From the NCBI GenBank assembly GCA_947034885.2, contig OX344757.2, positions 5,332,001 to 5,396,000 on the forward strand: 64,000 nucleotides of DNA. The letters are read 5' to 3'. Source of the stretch: Thuidium tamariscinum (taxonomy: Eukaryota > Streptophyta > Bryopsida > Hypnales > Thuidiaceae). The first letter of the stretch is position 1, and each line of letters starts with the position of its first letter. Shown one piece after another: positions 34,201 to 46,700 of the stretch. The notes below the pieces were generated by a model. It saw only the letters and a list, made by a program, of their open reading frames with translations. It had not been told where the DNA came from and did no database searches. Both the position numbers and the translations under genes were made by a program.

Positions 34201-37200
34201 TGCTTTTAGCTGTAATTTCATGACAAACACCTGTTTAGTACATTTAGCCATATTAGCCTATTCACTGGATAAAAAGCATGTTTGACAATGGTTTCAGATA
34301 TCTGAAACTGGAAGAAACTAAAGTCAATGTCAACGTAACTTCTTACTGATTACTACAGGGTTGCATCATCAAGGGCTAAGCTCATGACGAAGTGATTACC
34401 TTATCCAATAAAACCTCCAAAAGGATTGCATCTGGAACATCACTGGATGCCATGATCTTAGTACATGCCCAATGTACCAGGACAACTTCCTGCTCACCAC
34501 CAAGATCGATTATCATCTTCAAGCACTCTCAGCGAACAAAACATTAAAATCATACAGAAAATTACAACCAAGATCCCTCACAAGGAAGTTATATCAGTTT
34601 CCCCTGAGAAAGTGGGGGAACTCCGGAGTTTCCCCCTCGTGATCACAGTGAAGTTTAGAAGTCTCCTCTGAGCTCTCCTCTCTTCATAAATTCCCCCCAA
34701 ATTCCCCATGTAGGTAGATTTCACAACACATGGACACGTCTTAAATTTCAAAATCCTTTCCACCTAATCCTTGGTAGATTTTACAAGTTTCAATTGTCAA
34801 TTGTCAAGGGTACCATGAGGTTGAACGCATAAGACTTGAAAGTTGTCATACTCTTAAATAATAAATTCTTTTTATTCATAAAATTTTAATATTTCTATAG
34901 CCTGTAGATTCTTTAAGTCTAAAAAATTTTGAATCTATGAAATTGTAAAGTTTTTAAACAACTTTAATCCATAAATTGATAATATTTTAACTTTTAAAAC
35001 CTAGAAAAGAGGCTATATCTGAAACTCTGAAATCTAAATATCAATAAGATTGGAAACTCAAAATCTACAAACGAGTTAGATTTGGACCTCCGAAATCTAC
35101 GAACCATATTGATTGTATGCACTAAAATTACATAAAATTTAGAATTTGAGACATAAATCTACATTCCAGACTATTGAATTTCGTAAATTGTGTTGATTTA
35201 AAGGTAGGTAAATCTTCAAATAACACTGAAAAAATGCACAAAATCCCCCCCCCCCAAAATGAAGGAAAATCCCCTGTCGTCTCACTTTTCCCCTTGAACC
35301 TCAAAATCCCCCCTTGTGGAAGAAAATGCTTCAAATCATCTGTGAAAAAGGGGGGGAAATGTGGGGGGGAGGGAGGCAGAATTGGTGCATTTCGCACACA
35401 GGGAAATTGATATAACTTCCTTTTGCCTTATTGCAGAATCTACAATGGTATTTGCGAAGGTTAGCATAGCCAGACACAAACCTTGCTTAGTTCTAAATAC
35501 TCGGATATGCGCAGAGCCAGAAGGTGCCGATGTGCATTGACAAGTCTTTCTACGAGAACTTTTGGTGTAAGCTCCTGAAAATTTCGTAAAAATTGTCAGC
35601 GCATACACGTGAGTAGTCATATTTTGAGTTGGGATAGAAAGTAATGACGATCTGAAAAGATTGTAGTGATATTTCATAATCAGTTTCTACAAACAAGAAA
35701 CGAGGATCTTAATGCGACAGGAATAACACGTAGCAACAGACTGGGCATTGCATTGATTCAGGAAAGCAGACTTGAGATGGAAGAGACTCTCCCCTAATAC
35801 CTTAAACTGCTGAATACTCAAAGGTATACCAATCTCAAACTGGCGAACAGCATTCAGCACTCTGAGAGTCCTACACATATCCTGAAATTGATCTCTATCA
35901 AACTTCCTGCCAAAAGAGAAACGCGCATTAGCACAGTAACATCATTCGCCTTGCTATAAATACAGACAAATAACTTGGTACGACACGATATTGCCAAAAC
36001 CGATTATTTAGATACCTATCTGAATAAGGGAATTCAAGCAACAAATTGCTCGAATATGACTGAACAGTTGAGTCGAGAGCAACCTGCAAAACGCCCTGCC
36101 GTAAGCAGCAGCTCGCAGCAGGGTGCGTTGTAGAGAGATGTCGAATTCATGTCCGGCTGCATCGATACAATCCGCAACTGCCTCCGGAAGTTTGTCACTA
36201 ATCAATCTGATGTTTTCATCCGCCTGATGGTAAACCAAATACGCAACCAAATTACATCACGAGGCCGTCACCCATCTTAAATGCACATGGTACAAAGGAT
36301 CACAAAGACCACAACTAATGCCAACAATACCTTAGCACTTCGTTTGTCGAATTGCTCCAGGGCATCAAAGAGCATGGCTGCAGGAGAAGTGCTGCCAATT
36401 TTGAAGATAGAAACTGTGGAATCGGGCACTCTACGCAGAAACTCCATATATGTATTGGACAATATACGGACGCCATCACACTCAGGTATGAGAACAATCG
36501 GCTCTTCGTACGAGAATCTGACCACGTCACCGTAAGGGCCTACCATCATTAGTTGCTCTTCCCAATAGAGAAGCACACTGTCCACCCCACACCAAACGAG
36601 CTGCTCGGGTGGCAAAGCCGACTGCAATAAGCACATCAACAATGCATACACTGTAAGCAGAAATAACCCTAAACCCTAAAACCCTTAAATCAAGTCACTG
36701 CAACCACATACCCAATCTCACCACATCTCCCTCAGATTCAGCGTAATCAATGAAATCCGTATGAAGGAAGGCAATCAACACACCTCTGTAAAGTGCTCCA
36801 ATAACGTCTTGCTGAAATCCGAGTTGACTACGAGTAGGTGACCATCGTGAGTGAAACAGGCAATAAAACCCCCGTTTGAAGAAAGGGTCATCTTTTGAAT
36901 AGGTCCAAAATCGACGATCTGGTCTTGCACATTCTCCGCATCCACCATCAGAACGGACGATCCGACTGCCAAGAGTACTTCCAAGTTTCCAGAGAGCGTG
37001 TACAGCGGTTCCACAACAGCCATGCAATGCGGGGTATCCTCCAAGTGAGGATCCGCGAGCTTCACAACCGTCTGCGTCTCCAGATTCGGGATACTAAATA
37101 GCTGATTCTGCTCAGTGATCGCCACAAGGCCGCTCCCCCAAATGATACAATCCGCCACTCCCTGGTCCCAGCACTCTTCCCCCAGAGACAACTGCTCTGG

Positions 37201-37557
37201 AATCAGCTCCCCATGAATATTGTATTGGAATATGTTGCCATCGTGCATAACGGCCAGGAGGATCTCCTCATCAGTCCACCCAAGTGCAATGAGACGCCCA
37301 CCAGGACGATCCCAGAGCACCGACGACAAAAGCTTACCGGAAGACGAAAACAACAGCAGCTTCGCTCGAGCGGACTCCGCTCGTAGCTGCACCATCTTCG
37401 ACTCATCACGAACCATAGCAATCGGTCCCCCAAATTTCGCACATGCTACTTTGTAGCGACTCAAATCCACACTATTCCAACACATCGTGTACACCTCCTG
37501 TTTCCGGTAGTACCGATTGTAGAGCGCTTCCCACTCGGCCGCTATGGATATCGCCAT
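31201..37557 (-). CDS. VPS16: VPS16, HOPS/CORVET subunit (VCL1 orthologue), 15 exons
   Basis: Core subunit of the HOPS/CORVET tethering complexes that fuse late endosomes with the vacuole; the Arabidopsis orthologue is VACUOLELESS1. Exons: 36784-37557, 36331-36621, 36084-36223, 35801-35906, 35482-35574, 34400-34489, 34096-34209, 33895-34002, 33556-33629, 33250-33304, 32788-32969, 32495-32624, 32074-32176, 31627-31724, 31201-31356. All introns are GT-AG and phases close, giving 837 residues (about 858 in Arabidopsis). The shortfall fits a shorter loop near residue 220. The Vps16_N beta-propeller takes the first half (AAEWEALYNRYYRK, IPECDGVRILSNT). The Vps16_C helical solenoid takes the second half (TKEHMFEAKAAEE, DSSVSDTIRT, FVEACIE). 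The first ATG (37557) is chosen because MAISIAAEWE aligns with the family start. A telo-box-like AAACCCTA lies just upstream. The 992-bp intron 5 holds a transposon. Confidence 0.95.
34582..35422. repeat. TIR element inside VPS16 intron 5
   Basis: AAGGAAGTTATATCAGTTTC at the left is mirrored by GAAATTGATATAACTTCCTT at the right, with one mismatch in the first 20 bases. The 841-bp element makes up most of the 992-bp intron. It holds poly-C and poly-G runs and repeated AAATCTA phrases but no transposase. I found no clear flanking duplication. Splice sites at 34490 and 35481 are outside it. Confidence 0.75.
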
Positions 37558-37953
37558 CGTTCGCACAACAACAAAACCCTAGAATGGAAAACTCAACCCT
37601 ACAATGGAAACTCAATCATCAGTGAGGATACTTTGAATCAACGGTCTTCCTTTCATCGTCCAGCTTGAAAAATGGTTCTGACAAACCGTCACTGCAGGCA
37701 GAGAATACTAAATACACTCATATAAACGATTTCTGATAAGCTTCTGTAAGTTTTCGATGTACTAGAGTACCGAGCCATTGAAACAAGCGTCACAGCGTCC
37801 AGTGAAACAACCGAAAGGCAACCAATTGAAGGATATGGAGGTTTAGAAAGGTCTCCATTTTTCTCAAAATCACCTTTCTACACTCCATTTTTCACGAAAT
37901 AGTCCGTCATTTACGAGTATCAAGATGTTTCCTCCCGATCCTTGCCCTAAGCG
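37558..37953 (-). promoter_or_regulatory. VPS16 upstream region
   Basis: Contains AAACCCTA-type motifs close to the start codon (about 37570-37580 on the minus strand). No clear TATA box. The upstream limit is set by the direct repeat flanking the 37968-38283 insert. Confidence 0.4.
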
Positions 37954-37967
37954 TGAAGTGTCATAGA

Positions 37968-38283
37968 GTGGGTGAAACCCTTCAAGGGTGGAGCTTTACT
38001 GATGAAAAACGCCCGGAGGCAGGTACACGCCCCAAAGGGCAGGGAGAGAGGACGCAGCGCCAGAGGCGCGACTGAACAGAGAACGGAACCAGCGAATCAA
38101 CAGCGAGGAAAACGCGGGGCTGAGCGCGAGGAGAGAGGAGTAAGAACAAACGGGGAGAGCCCGGGACTGAGCAAGGAGGGAGGGCCCCCGAGCAGAACCA
38201 AAGGCAGGAAGAAGCAAAGAGAGAACAAGGGGGGAGAAAACAGAGCCAGGACTGAAACCCTAAAAACACAGAAACAGAGCAAA
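37968..38283. mobile_element. Retroposon-like purine-rich insert with 14-bp target duplication
   Basis: TGAAGTGTCATAGA occurs at 37954-37967 and again, perfectly, at 38284-38297. The 316-bp segment between is GC- and purine-rich, unlike its AT-rich surroundings. It ends in an A-rich tail (ACCCTAAAAACACAGAAACAG). Direct repeats of this length plus an A-rich end fit target-primed LINE-mediated insertion. I saw no RNA polymerase III box B, so it may be a retroposed transcript and not a tRNA-type SINE. The open frames inside have no recognisable motif. Confidence 0.55.
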
Positions 38284-38297
38284 TGAAGTGTCATAGA

Positions 38298-39427
38298 CGT
38301 CAAGCCGATGAATATGGCCATTCGCTATCAAAGAAAATCACCAAAGAAAACGAAATCAAGCTCCTAGCTATCAATATATGCCAAATAACCCGGCTCCTCT
38401 ATTGGGCCTTCTCAACCCGCTGCCTTCGAAAGGAAAACCACTACAGCTATAGCTAAAACTTTAGCTGGTAGAGAGGCAATTCAAGCACGCAAAGAAGAGA
38501 GAAGTCAAGAGCTGTTCCAAACAAACACACACACAAATCAATACCTATCCGGGGCCGTCCATGGCAATCTCCGGTGCACAAAATCCCGAATAGCCTTAAT
38601 CCAGGCACTCTGGCAGCTCCTTCGTCTCGTTTGTACCGTCACGCATAAGGAAAAAAATCAAGTTACTGCCGTCTGGTGATTTCTCAGCTTCTGAAAATTC
38701 TACTGCACACGTCGTAAACCAGAATGGAGCCCTCCTAAGCCTTCCTAGCTTTCGAAACAAAAAAAATTCTTCCAGAGACCTGGGGTCACACGAAGAACTA
38801 ATCAGGATCCAGGAACGTCTTACTAAGAAGGAGAATACCATATTTAGATCTTCCAAGTAACCTACATGGTGAATTTTCAATAAGGAAAACGTCTCCAATG
38901 CACCGAGGCTCTAAAGCCCGGAAAAGTGTCCAATTTACCCTCAGAGAAAACTCCCACAGGTATACGCTCCCTTTCGTGACCCAAATTGAGGAGAAAGGAT
39001 GAGTTAATCGTTTCAAAGGAACAATACTCCGGAAATCTTGAATTGATATCTCTTGATATGTTTTGATATACCTTGATAAAGATTGAGTAAAGCGCCTTAA
39101 AAACTAAAAAAATCTACTAGCGAATAGACCCTATATATTCGGGATGCAATAGAACCCGAGCTCAGTAACGAACCAAGTTAACTCCCCCTAACACCACCGC
39201 GCACTACCGGAGCAGAAGCTAAAACAACTCACAGACTTCAGTAGATGATTTAAGTCAGATTAAGGACCAACTATTAAGCAAAGGATTCACCAAAAAACAG
39301 CGTTGACAAGCCTCAGAGCAATCTAGACTCTATAAAAGAGGAAAGCTGGAAATAATCAAAGAAAGTCCTCATCGCCCCCGACAACCAGCGATTACACCGC
39401 GATCCCACTTGCGACTAAAGTAACCGG
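38298..39427. other. Intergenic stretch with unassigned minus-strand frames
   Basis: Minus-strand frames at 38596-38898 (100 codons) and 38798-39016 look moderately protein-like but match no family I recognise, and no splice model joins them. I leave this uncalled. Confidence 0.3.
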
Positions 39428-39655
39428 TAAACCAGAGATCGTGTGAGCACGCTACCAAATTTGTAATCTAATTCTTCCTAATAGGAGTTCTGGCATTGAA
39501 TTAGACACAATCACGCACACAAACTCTCTTCAACAAGCTCTTAAACCAGAGATTGTGCGAGCAACCTATTAAATTAACAAATGAAATCTTCTTAGTACAC
39601 TAAATGCAATTGGATTGAACACAATCACACAAGTACTTCTCCGAACAGAGTTTTC
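39428..39655. repeat. Tandem duplication, two units of about 114 bp
   Basis: TAAACCAGAGATCGTGTGAG at 39428 recurs as TAAACCAGAGATTGTGCGAG at 39542. Both are followed at matching distances by TTAGACACAATCACGCACAC- and TTGAACACAATCACACAAG-like blocks. Non-coding. Confidence 0.6.
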
Positions 39656-42600
39656 GCAGCACCGAGGAAAAACGAGCAATAGACAGAACTCCAGGATTTA
39701 GGGTTTACGACTTTCCGCAGACCATTTACCTCAACAGACAGAAGACTAATGAAGACTCAGGAGCAGTAACATGATGAAATTGCGCGCAAGTAGAGCTTCA
39801 ATGATCTCATTGCTAAGGTGCCGCAATCCAAATTCTTCGCGATTGAGGCGCTCTTGATCGCAAAAGCTCTAGAAATCTGCAGCATGATCTACTTCTGACA
39901 CCAGATTCTTCACAGATATGGCCTGTAATATTCACCATATCAAAAAAAACTGAAAAGCAAGAATTTGAGTAGCAATGAGAAGCAAAATCAAAGGAGGTGG
40001 ATGCAACCTACCTACAATCGATATAAACGTTGAAGCTCATGGTAGATAGTGTTTCCGTCCTGCTTTCTCATCAGTGTGGGTTGGAAATAGTGTGACTGTC
40101 GCGCACTAGGATTTTGTTCGTTGCACTCATTTTCAAATGATTTGGTCCGGCATCTACAAATATAAAACCCTTTAACCCCTAAATGATTAGGGTAGTCCAA
40201 ATTTTGTGAAGATAGTATAAATTGTGAAGATGCATTATAAAGTGTAATTTAGAAGAATAATTTTATGATAACTCTCAAACAATAATTACAAAATATGATT
40301 CATATATCATGTACATATGGCAAAATCAACTAGTACACAAACCAATAATTTTTAAATAATATTTGAGGTCAAAAATTAAGGGTTACCTTTCAAATCAATT
40401 GCAAATTCAATATTTGTGACTTTTACAAGAATTTATTCCCTTTAAGTTTAAACTACTAAGTTGTGATCATAGTGATTTCTGAAAACCTTTTTCTTATTCA
40501 AGTCATTTTTTAGAGGATTACTTTTTGAATTGAAAAAGTTACTTTAATTTTGAGACAAGACCTACCATTCATCATTGAATTTTAAAATATTTGCAAAGTA
40601 TAATCTTCAAAATCTTTATTACATGAATGTTGAAGAATTAACACAAGAATCTTCTTAAAAAAAATTGATGAATGGAAAAAATGCATTTTTGTATGATTGG
40701 AATGTATTTTGCATTCATCCATCGATTAATTGAAATTTGAATGCTTTGCCCTTTACGCATTAATACATAAATCCTTTTTGAGATTCTTTTATATAATTTT
40801 TTTCATATTTTATGACTTTGCAAATGCATAATTTACATCAATTTCATGAAGTTGACTATAAAGTGTAGTCAATTTTTCTAGAATTACATTGGATAAATGA
40901 GAAGGAATTTGAATGGAATATTGGTCTTAGGAAATCAAAATATAGATGTTAGAGCTACAAGCAAACTTTTTATAATACATTTTTTTGTAGTATATATTTA
41001 TCAATTATAGAGTTTGTAGGTGGGCCCAATTTGAAGGACTTTTTCTGAAAAGTAATGTAGTTAGAGCCAACATTAGTTAGGTGGCTATTATTGTACTTCT
41101 ATTAGTGCATGAACCTCATTTAGTAAATAGTCCCAACACCATGTATTAAAAAAGTTTTACTTTTATCAAGATTTAGCTTTTAAGAGTCATTGGTAGAAAA
41201 AAAAATGTAGATTTGAAGCTTTTTAGGGAAAATAAATTTTGCCCCAACCAAAATCTTCATTTTTGCAAGTATTTATTTTTTGTCCATCCTTTTATGAATT
41301 GATTTAGAATCTTATACAAAAATCATAAAGAACCAAGTGACCACATTAGTTATGATACAAAAAATTGACAAAATTGTCATTCTGAATATAGCAAGATATA
41401 CTTTTGAACTATATTTTGTAGTTTGAGGACAAAGCTCTTGAAATCATTCATAATCCACCTAGTGGATGCTAGGGCTCTTGGAATTAAATTGTTAAATATT
41501 TGAATTTTTTTAATGTACAAATAAGAAAAGTGAAGACCATTAGTATGATCCAATGTGCAATGCAATTGTCATTTTAGACTAGTAGCATCATTTTGTATAA
41601 TGTCATGATGAACAATGAAAGAATATTTACAAACTAAAATATATATTAATTAATAAATAGTGGTTTCCTAAGACCATATTTATATCAAAAACATTGAAAT
41701 TTCAATGTAGTAGTTGATGACATGGCTACCTATGGACTTTTAGAGATTGTACTGAAGACTCTTTCCCTTCAATAAATTACCAAATTAAAGTCTCTAAATT
41801 TTATTTGTACAAATATCAAATCTACATTTTAATTTTTAAATAATCTTCATATGTATAAAAGTCAAATTTTAACAATTTTTGTTAACAATTCAACAATGTT
41901 TTTTAGAAACTTCTAAATACATGTCATATATAATATATTTATACATGCCAGTCTTATTTTTTCTATATATTGAACAATTTAACTATGAAAAGTATCATAG
42001 AAATTTTAGGAAATAGGTTCAAAACTAAATAAAAAAATATTTCTAATTTTGAAATTTATTAACTATTGAGTTACAATTGCATTTCATTTTATAAGTGTAC
42101 AATACCTCACCTACTTCATTTCTTGTATTCATTTCTTACAATTTCTTCTATCACTCTTTTATTAGAATTTTTGAATACTAATGTCTCAAACTCAAACTCA
42201 ATTTCATGAGTCCCTAAAATTTGAATAGGAGACAAGAATGCTACAATCTATAGTAATATAACAAGTGTTCAAGATACCCTAAAATGTCATCGAAGTAAAG
42301 GCAACAAATTACTTTCAATATGAGGAGTGTATTAAAATCTATGACAATGTAACAAGTATAGAAGATATTCCATTATGTCATTTTAGTGAGGGGTGAATTA
42401 AAGACATTTGAATGTACTATACATCCTTTCCTTACTTCATTATTTGTAAAACAGAAATTGTTTTCTAAAGTGTAAAAAACAAAAATAAATCATGATTTGA
42501 GAGGAATTGGAAGTGTTAGGAAAAAGAAGCCATTGAACTTTTTCATAGAAAATAATTTGGAGCAATTTGATTTGAATGTATTAGTTATATCAATCATTTT

Positions 42601-42820
42601 TATCCAACCATATTTTCCAATTTTCCAATAATATATGGAAAAATATAGACAAAATTGCAATAGATGTACTCCTTTTGCATCTTGAACAACATTGGCAATG
42701 TTTTGGAAAGAAAGCAACTACAAAAATAGCACAAGCAGATAAACACTTTCTTTGAAAGAGAATCACCATGAAGAAATATGGCAAGTAAAGTTGTGTATAG
42801 CAATGCTGTCAATACTTTTA
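39656..42820. other. Gene-free, very AT-rich stretch
   Basis: No gene, RNA gene or clear element is recognised. A lone TTTAACCCCTAAATG near 40172 resembles the terminus of the pogo-derived elements, but no partner was found. Confidence 0.45.
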
Positions 42821-43093
42821 AGGTAGGTACACCCAAAAGCGCCACTTATTCATACTGAGCCTAGATCCTGCTATTAATTAGTTCAAATTTTTATGTTGTC
42901 TTGTTGGCAAGTGAAAGCATGTTCCAACGCACCAAAAAACGTAAGATATGGATACCGTATGCAAAAGTTATTAACAGTCAAAGTCCGTTTCTGAAAGCAC
43001 CATCTACAGTCTGTGAACATGACTGATTTCGGAAATGTATGTGAACTGTAGATGGCACTTTTAGGAACAGGGCGCTTTTGGGTGTACCCACCT
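42821..43093. repeat. MITE with AGGTAGGTACACCC ends, copy 2
   Basis: Inverse-orientation copy of 19945-20208 with intact termini and TA on both flanks (42819-42820, 43094-43095). 273 bp. Internal blocks such as AAGTGAAAGCATGTTCCAAC are shared with copy 1. Confidence 0.85.
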
Positions 43094-43185
43094 TAGGTAT
43101 AATAGTTAACAACATGCTTTCTTCAAGTCTTTTTTCCATCTTTTGTTGTAGACATTAGCCTCAACTATCCCCATGTAAGCAGTGC

Positions 43186-43310
43186 TCTCAGAACAGATTC
43201 AGGAGTTTCAGCCAAATGTTCATTTTTGGAAGATTTAAAAAATTTATACAAAGGGCATGAAAAAATTAAGTAGAAAATGAGCGAAATTTAGCCAGTTTTG
43301 GGATCGCTGC
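43186..43310. repeat. Block shared, inverted, with 288-412
   Basis: AGAACAGATTCAGGAGTTT through GCGAAATTTAGCCAGTTTTG is the reverse complement of a stretch inside the MITE at 222-446, with few differences. No terminal repeats are seen at this copy. Confidence 0.6.
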
Positions 43311-43704
43311 ATGCAAGTGTCAATCACTCACTAAAGAAGCACAACTAACTTGTGTAGATTTGGAATAAAATATTTTGTATATTTCCATGTCAAGTGTTTC
43401 TTGTATTAAACATGTATTTTCAGACATAAAAGATGTATTTTTCAATGCTGATTTCTTTGAACAAATCATGAAAGCAATGTCTATGAAATTCAAAGGTTGT
43501 TGGATTTCAATCTTTCATGAGGCCTGTATTTGAACAATACAAACCTCAAAATTACTTGGGTACACCAACACAACCAATTTTGCTCAAGTATGATAGGCCC
43601 ATCCATTATAAAAATGTACATCTCATGCCACAGAAACTGTACCCAATAAATTCTCATTGTAATCTGCCTCCGAAAGACCCTTCAAAAATCCAGGGCCATC
43701 CTTC

Positions 43705-46700
43705 CTATGGGCACTTTCTCTGCACATATGTGGGACCGTGCTCTTCATACCTGTTTATACAAGAAAATAGAACAAAAATAAGTTTCATACCTCGAATTAT
43801 TATGAACAATGGGGAGGATTCTCTTAAGGATGATGTCATAAAGTTCTAAAAACAATCTAGTTTAACTAAAAAACATGTTGGAGCTCGAATGAACACACGT
43901 ATACAGTAAGAAGCAGTGGGCTTCTCATAACTACTTTGAAGCAGTCAACTCTAAGAGTCGTACTACGTGATAAACAAGCCAAGTTTCCCAACAACTTCGA
44001 TCCAGCACGCAAGTTTCAATGCAGTTCACGAAACGAATAGTATAGCACCACATGTTTTAAACAACAATTTAGAAAATTCAGAAAATACAACACTCTGTAT
44101 GGAGCAGAGAGGTGCTTACTCTGCTTTGGAGAACCACATTTGCTGGAAAGAGCCCAACGAAGCCAGAATGCTTCCACCAATCCATACACTGCACCAAATC
44201 CAGTCACCAATGAAAAAATCAAATAACGAAAAAGACTAAAAAGGGTATTCGGAAAATTAGTCTAGTTCAGGAGCTATTACACATCGAAAAGGAAATCTTT
44301 GCCATAATTCATGAAGAGGTCTCCCTATGATCATAGTGGTTGGTTGTAAAGTGGCCTGCCCATGCCTCCGTAACGAGACCACCCCCATGAACTTTGGGGA
44401 GTATTCTCTGAAGATGATGTATAAAAGTTCTTGAAAACCATATTTCAATACGATATTTTTTAAATCCAGAACGGGAAAAAGAAAAGGATAAAAAAACGAG
44501 GTTACAAGGAGAATTTCTAAGCAGGTAAAGGGTCGTGGAATCGACCTGTATCGTCGCTCTAACGAGTTGCCGCTGGCCAACACTTTCACGCGTGCAGCTT
44601 GTGGTGCTTCCTGCACTCAGGGTGAAAATCTCACAACATCAGGACTAGTAAAACATAAAGCTACCAGAGACTAATAATGGAAGTTCTCAGCCATTACAGT
44701 TTTACACGATGTCGAATATATAAAAAGTTAGATATAAGATTTCCAGATCAGCTACTTACTTCCATAAGATCCTTTTCTAGCCGCTCCTTCATTTGCTGCA
44801 TGGAAGCCGTTCCACCGGCGAGCTGATTTACAAACAACAGGAGACTATCATTATACATTTACAACAGTAGAATCACTAACAAAAACTGGACGACTCTATA
44901 GATGCATAAAATATAATTTGGTTCCTAGCGAAAGAGAAGCAAGCAGTACTGAGCCCCCCAAAATGTTACAGAGAATCAACTACACCTCAAATAATGCAAA
45001 AGTATTCATGAACCCTCAAGCACCTCAGATTTTGATGACAGAGAACTCTCTGCATTCAGCACATTGAGACATCGGAATGTTCTACAGAGAGAATTTCACA
45101 ATTCATGAGAATAGAGAAACCCAACGCACCATCACACTGTTGAAGAGCTCTCTTCGTATATCAACATCACATTTGTTAATGCTCTCAATCACCTGTCACA
45201 CCAGAACTCAACGCATTAAAATATTGATTCAAACCACATAACTCCCGACTAGACTGAAAACACCATATAATTTTGAATTTCAGATTGTTGTGGAATCAAA
45301 ATTGCAGTAGCTGTAAGCTCCTAGGTGTTCAGCACTGATTGATGGGCTCCATCACTTGTAAATAGAAAACCCAAGACGCTCATTATTACTGAGGTTCAAA
45401 GATTTGATATAGTTGGTGTACTGTGATTTGTTGTCTCGACCCCAAGGAGAGGGACAAAGCAACGGTTCAAAAGCGAAGAAAGCTTTGGTGGCCAATAATA
45501 ACGAGACAAGAGCTAAAAAGAACATACAATTCAAGTAGAACTGTGATATGAGGTTATAGTAATAGTGGCTTTCTAAGATTGTCAAATAAGATTATTGAAT
45601 TTTCAGTCACTGCGGATTATTCTAGAGGAATATACTGAAGATTAAATGGAAAGGAACATATGAAACTATACATTTTCATTTGAGATACAGAGACTTGACA
45701 TTAGGTGCTTGGTTAATGAAACTGTTAAAAATGCTTTCTAGATAACAATGACAACTGAAACTCACCATTTGGGTGAGTCCACTAAAAGGTACACCAGCTT
45801 CAGTGCCATACTTCTCCATGCCAGGAATAGTCTGTTCCAGCAGTCACAAAATGTCTTAAGTCAGTGTCTGGAGAGCACAAAACTAACCTACAAAAAATTA
45901 GAAGAACCCTAGCAAACGTACATAATGACTTCAGAGACATGTTGGAGGAAGTAATTAATACCTGAATAAGGGTTGGGTTAAACATGATGTCTGAGATCTT
46001 AAAACGATCAGCTCCGATTTCTATCATCCTGTACAATTCAAGGTATGAATATTTCACTCAAAATTAAAGAAAATGCTAGTAAAAAATCCCCATTTCCAGA
46101 AAATCTAAATCCTGCCAATATGTAACACAGTTAGGTTATCTAGAACAACTTCAATTAGTGTATGGGGTAGCATACCAGTATCTATAATAAAACTAACAAG
46201 TACATATAGTAACCTGGCATACTTGAAACGGAACACTTACTGGCCATCTGGAAGCTCGTAGGAAGTAGTTGGTATATTAGCATATGAATTATCTGTGCAC
46301 ACCAAATCACCAACCTAGACAGTCAGCTCGAAATCTATACACTGCCAAGCACATAGCTAATTGTAGCACAATAAACAAGGCCACTTACACCTCTCAGACT
46401 TTGAAAACATCGGAGCCTCGAGCAGTCAGTAATGCAACATGTTTGAAATCCGGAACAGAAAGAATCGGAGTAAGGAGACGCACCATCAAAAGCTGAATCT
46501 GGTACACGGCAAACTGTTTCCTTAATATCAGCTACAATAGCTCTCTGCATGTAAGTGTAATAGCTGTCTGTGGTATTTGGCAAGTCAAGGGGAATCAACT
46601 GCAGGAAAGGTAAAAATCATTAGTAAGGGTAATCAGCAAATTAGGCAACGATTTCTGAAAAACTTAGACGAAAGGAAGAAGGCTGAGATAATCCATTCTA

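Noticed and set aside
36664-36685. Telomere-like CCCTAAACCCTAAAACCC in VPS16 intron 1
   Set aside because: Only about two and a half units long and within an intron. Short interstitial telomere-like motifs are common in plant genomes, and I see no sign of a chromosome end or fusion.
37972-38321. Charged 104-codon plus-strand frame and opposite-strand frames in the purine-rich insert
   Set aside because: Low-complexity Arg/Glu/Gly-rich translation of a purine-rich tract, open in several frames at once, with no motif.
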